From an uncultured Planctomycetaceae bacterium (GTDB taxonomy: Bacteria > Planctomycetota > Planctomycetia > Planctomycetales > Planctomycetaceae), in contig CAIXQV010000623.1 of the NCBI GenBank assembly GCA_903921605.1, positions 1-10,227 on the forward strand: 10,227 nt of DNA, written 5' to 3'. The notes beneath the pieces were generated by a model. The model made no database searches, was not told the origin of the DNA, and worked only from the letters and a program-made list of their open reading frames with translations. Below, piece by piece: positions 6,797-10,227 of this stretch (positions are counted from its first letter, which is position 1; each line of letters begins with the position of its first letter). The position numbers were made by a program, and so were the translations under genes.

Positions 6797-9577
6797 CTAA
6801 AACTGATAAGTCAGTCCGCCGCTGCCTGTATGGGCCGTCAGTCCACCGCCAGCCTGCAGATCGTAGTTCGAGAATAGCGACCAGTGATCCGTCAGTTCCA
6901 CATTCACGCCAGTGCCAATGACAGCGAAGTGGTGCCCGAGCCCATTCCCCGCGGTGACAAAACTTCCACCGGCCGGAGCACCGATGATTGACGCATTCAC
7001 GAGTCGATCGCTGTCCAGCAGTTCTGCAACCCAGCGGGCATGAACATACGGAGTCCACAGTCGTCCGCTGGAATCCTGCAGTTCGCTGAAGCTTAAACGA
7101 GCACCCAGATGTGTCCGCAGTGAATTGGCCTGCTGACCGGCGACATTGAGTGCTCCCGGGCCACCGGTTTCGGCAAAGCTCTGCTGCGAGAACAATTGAT
7201 ACTGCAAAGCCATCAGGGGCTGGAGACGAACCATGCTGCCATCCAGCGACAACCCCGTCTCGGCATACGCACCGATCTGATGAGCAACCGGCGATCCCTG
7301 CACGGTTCCGCCGGGCACTGTGCGAGTCATATCGATGTCGCTGTATCCGTAACTGGTTGATCCCAGCACATACAGGGGATCCATCTGACGCACACCGTAG
7401 AGACCGAAGTGGTGTGAATTCATGTTGCCGAAAGAACCATTGTCCTGACCAAAGCTGAGGAAAGAGTTACCGTTGGAAATACCAATAACCCCAGTCTCAT
7501 CACTGCCCAGGTCCAGCCCTACAGCTACGCCACCCTGGCGATAGTCAGAGCCAGCCGCGTTGCCATCTCCGCTGATCTGAGCACTTGTTCCGAATCCCTG
7601 CAGCCAGCCGCGGCGCTGAGACGCCTGGTCGCGACCACTGACCAGCCAGACGTCCTCGTCCGCGAGCTCAGCCGACACGAGCGATCCGCCAGTGGATGTC
7701 AGAAAGTTTCCGTTATTCGTCAGGCGATCCGTCACCGAATTCTGAAATTGAATTCCTGACTGAATGCCGATCGTTTGAGTCGTTCCGTATCCCTCACCGC
7801 TTAACTGCGAGAGACCTCGCTGCTGATCGGCAGTTGAAGCAGCGCCCAGATTGTTGATCATGGTCTGCAGATCTCCGGTGGCCGTGAGCGCGATTGCATC
7901 GAGCGCTCCGCCGACGGCTTGCTGATTCCCGGTGATTCCGACATCGCGAAGGGCAAGGATTCGCTGAAGTTCAATCGTAATATCATTGATGTTGTAGATG
8001 GCATTAACGTCGAACAAAGACATGTTGTCAGTGACCGTCGTGAATGCCCCTGTGACTCCTCCGCCGGCCGAAAGAATCACATACTGCGTTCCGGTTGTGT
8101 AGGTGCCGGGAGCGGCCGTGACGTTCAATGTGCCAATCACTGCGGCAGGACCGACAACATTCAGATGGTCGTTGTTTGTGCCCGGAACAGTACCGGCATC
8201 GTTGATGTCGATATCCAGCGTCCCTGTGGCGTTCTGAGCATAGCCGTCGACAGTCAGTTCTCCGATGCCGTCAACGCCGGGCTGGAGTAATCCGTCGTTC
8301 GTAATGCTGCCTGTGGTGCCGGTCCCGGACAGCAAGCCGGCTGCGCCAATTGTCACATCGCTGACCAGGCTTCCCTCAACTCGAATTTCGCCAACGTTAA
8401 GATTGGTTGGTCCGGTGTAAGTGTTTGCTCCGGACATCACCAGCAGATTCGCGCCGGTTTTGGTCACAATGCCGGTGCCGCTGATGACTCCCGCGTACGC
8501 TCCGACTCCTTCCTGATCAAAAATCAGAGTGCCGTTGTTGACGATGTCGCCCTGAAGATTGTCCGTGTTCCCCTGCAACGTTCCCCCGGACACAGTCGTG
8601 CCGCCGGTGTGTGAGGTCGTGCCGCTCAGAATCAGCAGACCATTTCCGGTCTTGTCGAATCCACCGCCTTGCTCCACGGAACCGCTCATGGTGGCAGTGC
8701 CGGAGGCCACGTTGAACGCGACATTGTTCTGCAGGAGGACCTGATTGCCGATCGTGACGTCTTCGCCGAGATCCAAAGTCACCGCGCCCGGAAGCGTCAA
8801 TGTCCCTGTTCCCAGTGCGGTGTCACTTTCGACGCGCACCGTACCGTCGATCACATACACACCACCAGTAAACGTATTGTTTCCCTTCAGGATCAGAGTA
8901 CTGACGTTGTCTTTCGTCAATCCCCATGGACCGCCGGTTTCGGAGATATCTCCGGACAGCGTTGCTGTTGTTCCTGTGTCCGGAGCGACAATCGTGGATG
9001 TGGCCAGATTGATGTCGTTGCCAATCGTGATACCGTCAGTGAACGTCAAAAAAGTCGAACCAAGATTGTTCACAGTCAGTGTGCCGGAGCCGATTGCGTT
9101 ATTGTGAGTCATTCGCAACGCCCCATTCTCCAGCAGTGTGCCGCCAGAATATGAGTTATTGCCACTCAGAATCAGTGTGCCATCGCCCGTCTTTGTGATC
9201 CCGCTGGTGCCGCTGAGCTGACCGCTGAACGTCTGAAACTCGCCCGCCGTGGAGGAATTAAACGTCATTAGTTGCTGCAGACCGATGTCATGCGTGATGA
9301 CCAAACCATTCACGTTCGCAGCATTGAGTTGCAGGGACTTCGTGAAGTTGATCGGGCCGCCATTTGTGAGCGACAAGCCAGCCAATCCGGCGGCGAATGT
9401 CCCTGTGTCGCCTGCTGGTGCGGCATCCAGAATCGCCTGCCGAAATGATCCGGCTCCGGCATCATTGGTCGAGTTGATGATGAAATCAGCGGCGCGGACT
9501 TGTGAAGACGCTCCGGTCATCAGTGTGCTCAAGGCCAACCAGCGAGTAAGTCGAAGTCGAGTCCATTTGAGTACCAT
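6797..9577 (-). CDS. Autotransporter with beta-strand repeats and C-terminal outer-membrane barrel
   Basis: This 926-residue type V secretion protein is predicted to insert its C-terminal barrel in the outer membrane and expose its passenger. The N-terminus (MVLKWTRLRLTRWLALST) is a signal peptide, probably cut after SSQVRA near residue 29. INSTNDAGAGSFRQAI (34-49) is typical of the start of beta-helix surface proteins. Four autotransporter-associated beta-strand (PATR) repeats follow at about 128-160, 221-255, 308-340 and 371-402, each with a (T)LxLSGxNxxxGG-like core. A linker with QQRGLSQLSGEGYGTTQT (585-602) precedes the barrel (about 655-926: RGWLQGFGTS..., final GGLTYQF). The terminal Phe fits the BAM-recognition signal. 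I see no cysteine, which is usual for autotransporters. No catalytic domain is recognisable in the passenger, so adhesion or a structural role is likely but unproven. The start is supported by GAGGA eight bases upstream. Confidence 0.92.
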   Translation of the reverse strand: MVLKWTRLRLTRWLALSTLMTGASSQVRAADFIINSTNDAGAGSFRQAILDAAPAGDTGTFAAGLAGLSLTNGGPINFTKSLQLNAANVNGLVITHDIGLQQLMTFNSSTAGEFQTFSGQLSGTSGITKTGDGTLILSGNNSYSGGTLLENGALRMTHNNAIGSGTLTVNNLGSTFLTFTDGITIGNDINLATSTIVAPDTGTTATLSGDISETGGPWGLTKDNVSTLILKGNNTFTGGVYVIDGTVRVESDTALGTGTLTLPGAVTLDLGEDVTIGNQVLLQNNVAFNVASGTATMSGSVEQGGGFDKTGNGLLILSGTTSHTGGTTVSGGTLQGNTDNLQGDIVNNGTLIFDQEGVGAYAGVISGTGIVTKTGANLLVMSGANTYTGPTNLNVGEIRVEGSLVSDVTIGAAGLLSGTGTTGSITNDGLLQPGVDGIGELTVDGYAQNATGTLDIDINDAGTVPGTNNDHLNVVGPAAVIGTLNVTAAPGTYTTGTQYVILSAGGGVTGAFTTVTDNMSLFDVNAIYNINDITIELQRILALRDVGITGNQQAVGGALDAIALTATGDLQTMINNLGAASTADQQRGLSQLSGEGYGTTQTIGIQSGIQFQNSVTDRLTNNGNFLTSTGGSLVSAELADEDVWLVSGRDQASQRRGWLQGFGTSAQISGDGNAAGSDYRQGGVAVGLDLGSDETGVIGISNGNSFLSFGQDNGSFGNMNSHHFGLYGVRQMDPLYVLGSTSYGYSDIDMTRTVPGGTVQGSPVAHQIGAYAETGLSLDGSMVRLQPLMALQYQLFSQQSFAETGGPGALNVAGQQANSLRTHLGARLSFSELQDSSGRLWTPYVHARWVAELLDSDRLVNASIIGAPAGGSFVTAGNGLGHHFAVIGTGVNVELTDHWSLFSNYDLQAGGGLTAHTGSGGLTYQF

Positions 9578-9585
9578 GGTTCAGA

Positions 9586-9590
9586 TCCTC
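9586..9590 (-). promoter_or_regulatory. Ribosome binding site of the autotransporter
   Basis: On the minus strand GAGGA lies eight bases before the ATG at 9577. It is a good Shine-Dalgarno match and fixes the start directly before a well-formed signal peptide. Confidence 0.65.
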
Positions 9591-9973
9591 AGCGTGGTCG
9601 CCATCAGGGCGCAATTACATCACAGAAAAGACTAAAACGGTCATCGGCGGCCGCAACCCGCTGACTTCGGTCCAGTTTTGCGAGGGCTTAATTCCGCTGG
9701 GGTAGATCCCCCGTCAAAATTCACTTTCTACGGTCGCATGAGTGAATCCGGGTCTTTGCTGGATGGGGATCGGTAGTTTCTGCCGAATGGCTCGCGGGGC
9801 ACCGTTGCTGGGCGTAGTAACGGATTTGGGTCCGTCCCGCTTTCAGAGGAGTCCGTCAGAAAGGACATGCTTTGAAAATCAATGGCGACTAGACCCCATT
9901 TGGCTTCCCGAATGGCGAGTTCTCACACCCGGATCAACAAATCGCCGCGAGGCCGACCCCGCGGGTTCCTCGA

Positions 9974-10003
9974 TTGACCTTTGTTTGGGGCGACTTCTAT
10001 ACT
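9974..10003 (+). promoter_or_regulatory. Sigma70-type promoter
   Basis: TTGACC (9974-9979) and TATACT (9998-10003) are separated by 18 bases. Each hexamer differs from the consensus by one base. Transcription would begin near 10010, about 48 bases before the ATG at 10058, so it is well placed for that gene. Confidence 0.65.
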
Positions 10004-10040
10004 TCGCAGCTCGATTGGATGAAGATTTGACGGTTTCAGC

Positions 10041-10044
10041 AGGA
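10041..10044 (+). promoter_or_regulatory. Possible ribosome binding site of the gene at 10058
   Basis: AGGA lies 13 bases before the ATG at 10058, longer than the usual spacing. It is a modest match, and no other candidate is closer. Confidence 0.35.
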
Positions 10045-10057
10045 AAGTATCCCGACG

Positions 10058-10227
10058 ATGTCGGATCGACACTACGTTCACCAGGAAGACGAAGTCGCAT
10101 TGGCCAAGATTCTGAAGGAATCCAAGCCATGGCTCGAACAATACGGAACGACGATCATTTACGGTGTTGCCGCCGTCTTAGCGGTTTCGGCTGTCGGTGT
10201 GTATGTCGCTCGCCGTCCGCCTGCGAC
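10058..10227 (+). CDS. N-terminus of a single-pass membrane protein (3' end outside window)
   Basis: The frame is open from ATG 10058 to the window edge (56 codons plus two bases). It encodes a charged N-terminus (MSDRHYVHQEDEVALAK), then KPWLEQYGTT and a hydrophobic segment at about residues 33-50 (IYGVAAVLAVSAVGVYVA), then Arg-Arg and Pro. This layout, with a short cytoplasmic head and one membrane anchor, resembles YfgM-like or TPR-containing anchored proteins, but the diagnostic part is missing, so no family is assigned. A strong promoter and modest AGGA upstream support it as a real gene. Confidence 0.7.
   Translation, partial: MSDRHYVHQEDEVALAKILKESKPWLEQYGTTIIYGVAAVLAVSAVGVYVARRPPA

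Larger units (their letters stand above)
9578..10057. other. Divergent intergenic region
   Basis: This 480-base region separates the autotransporter (leftward) from the membrane-protein gene at 10058 (rightward). The right part carries a good promoter (9974-10003). For the leftward gene I find only a weak minus-strand candidate: TTGACG (9717-9712) and AATTAA (9693-9688), 18 bases apart and about 110 bases from the start codon. A 31-residue basic ORF (9882-9977, +) lacks a ribosome site and is not called. The rest, 9718-9880, shows nothing I can name. Confidence 0.5.

Noticed and set aside
8669..9154. 161-residue plus-strand ORF opposite the autotransporter
   Set aside because: It is the antisense of the repeat-rich passenger region; composition follows the coding strand, and there is no family or ribosome site.
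9699..9710. Similarity of ggggtagatccc to ggggtagaccc at 1669-1679
   Set aside because: The match is too short to be meaningful and its flanks do not match; coincidence is likely.
9882..9977. 31-residue basic ORF
   Set aside because: It has no Shine-Dalgarno at useful spacing, and its stop codon falls inside the -35 element of the promoter at 9974.

Overview
The window looks like a piece of a Planctomycetota chromosome. This is inferred from three things: a reduced division/cell-wall cluster (LysM protein, FtsL-like protein, FtsI) with no ftsZ or mur genes in view, mostly weak Shine-Dalgarno signals, and intergenic hairpin repeats of a kind I associate with this phylum. I could not check the species.

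Layout. Positions 1-1326 (+) hold the 3' part of an acidic, low-complexity protein ending in two LysM domains. A 441-base gap (1327-1767) follows, holding an inverted pair of REP-like hairpin repeats and other stem-loops. Next is a tightly coupled pair (+): a small FtsL-like membrane protein (1768-2190) and the septal transpeptidase FtsI (2190-4133), joined by a TGATG overlap. After a gap with a third copy of the repeat comes a ribose/sugar-type ABC permease (4405-5742, +). It has about 110 extra residues, shaped like half a lobe of a sugar-binding protein, in its first external loop. No ATPase or binding-protein gene is in view. Facing it on the minus strand is an amidohydrolase-2 family enzyme (6694-5798), preceded on the same strand by a classical autotransporter (9577-6797) with signal peptide, four beta-strand repeats and a C-terminal outer-membrane barrel ending in Phe. 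A 480-base gap (9578-10057) holds a good sigma70-type promoter. That promoter drives the 5' end of a single-pass membrane protein (10058 onward, +), cut by the window edge.

How the genes work together. The LysM protein, FtsL-like protein and FtsI plausibly act together in septal or envelope peptidoglycan synthesis. The autotransporter is an outer-membrane/surface protein, consistent with a Gram-negative-type envelope. The permease and amidohydrolase are metabolic and show no evident link to the rest. The most unusual items are the insertion in the permease and the repeat family, where two copies show a compensatory base-pair change in the outer stem. I saw no tRNA, rRNA, CRISPR array, transposase or phage gene.
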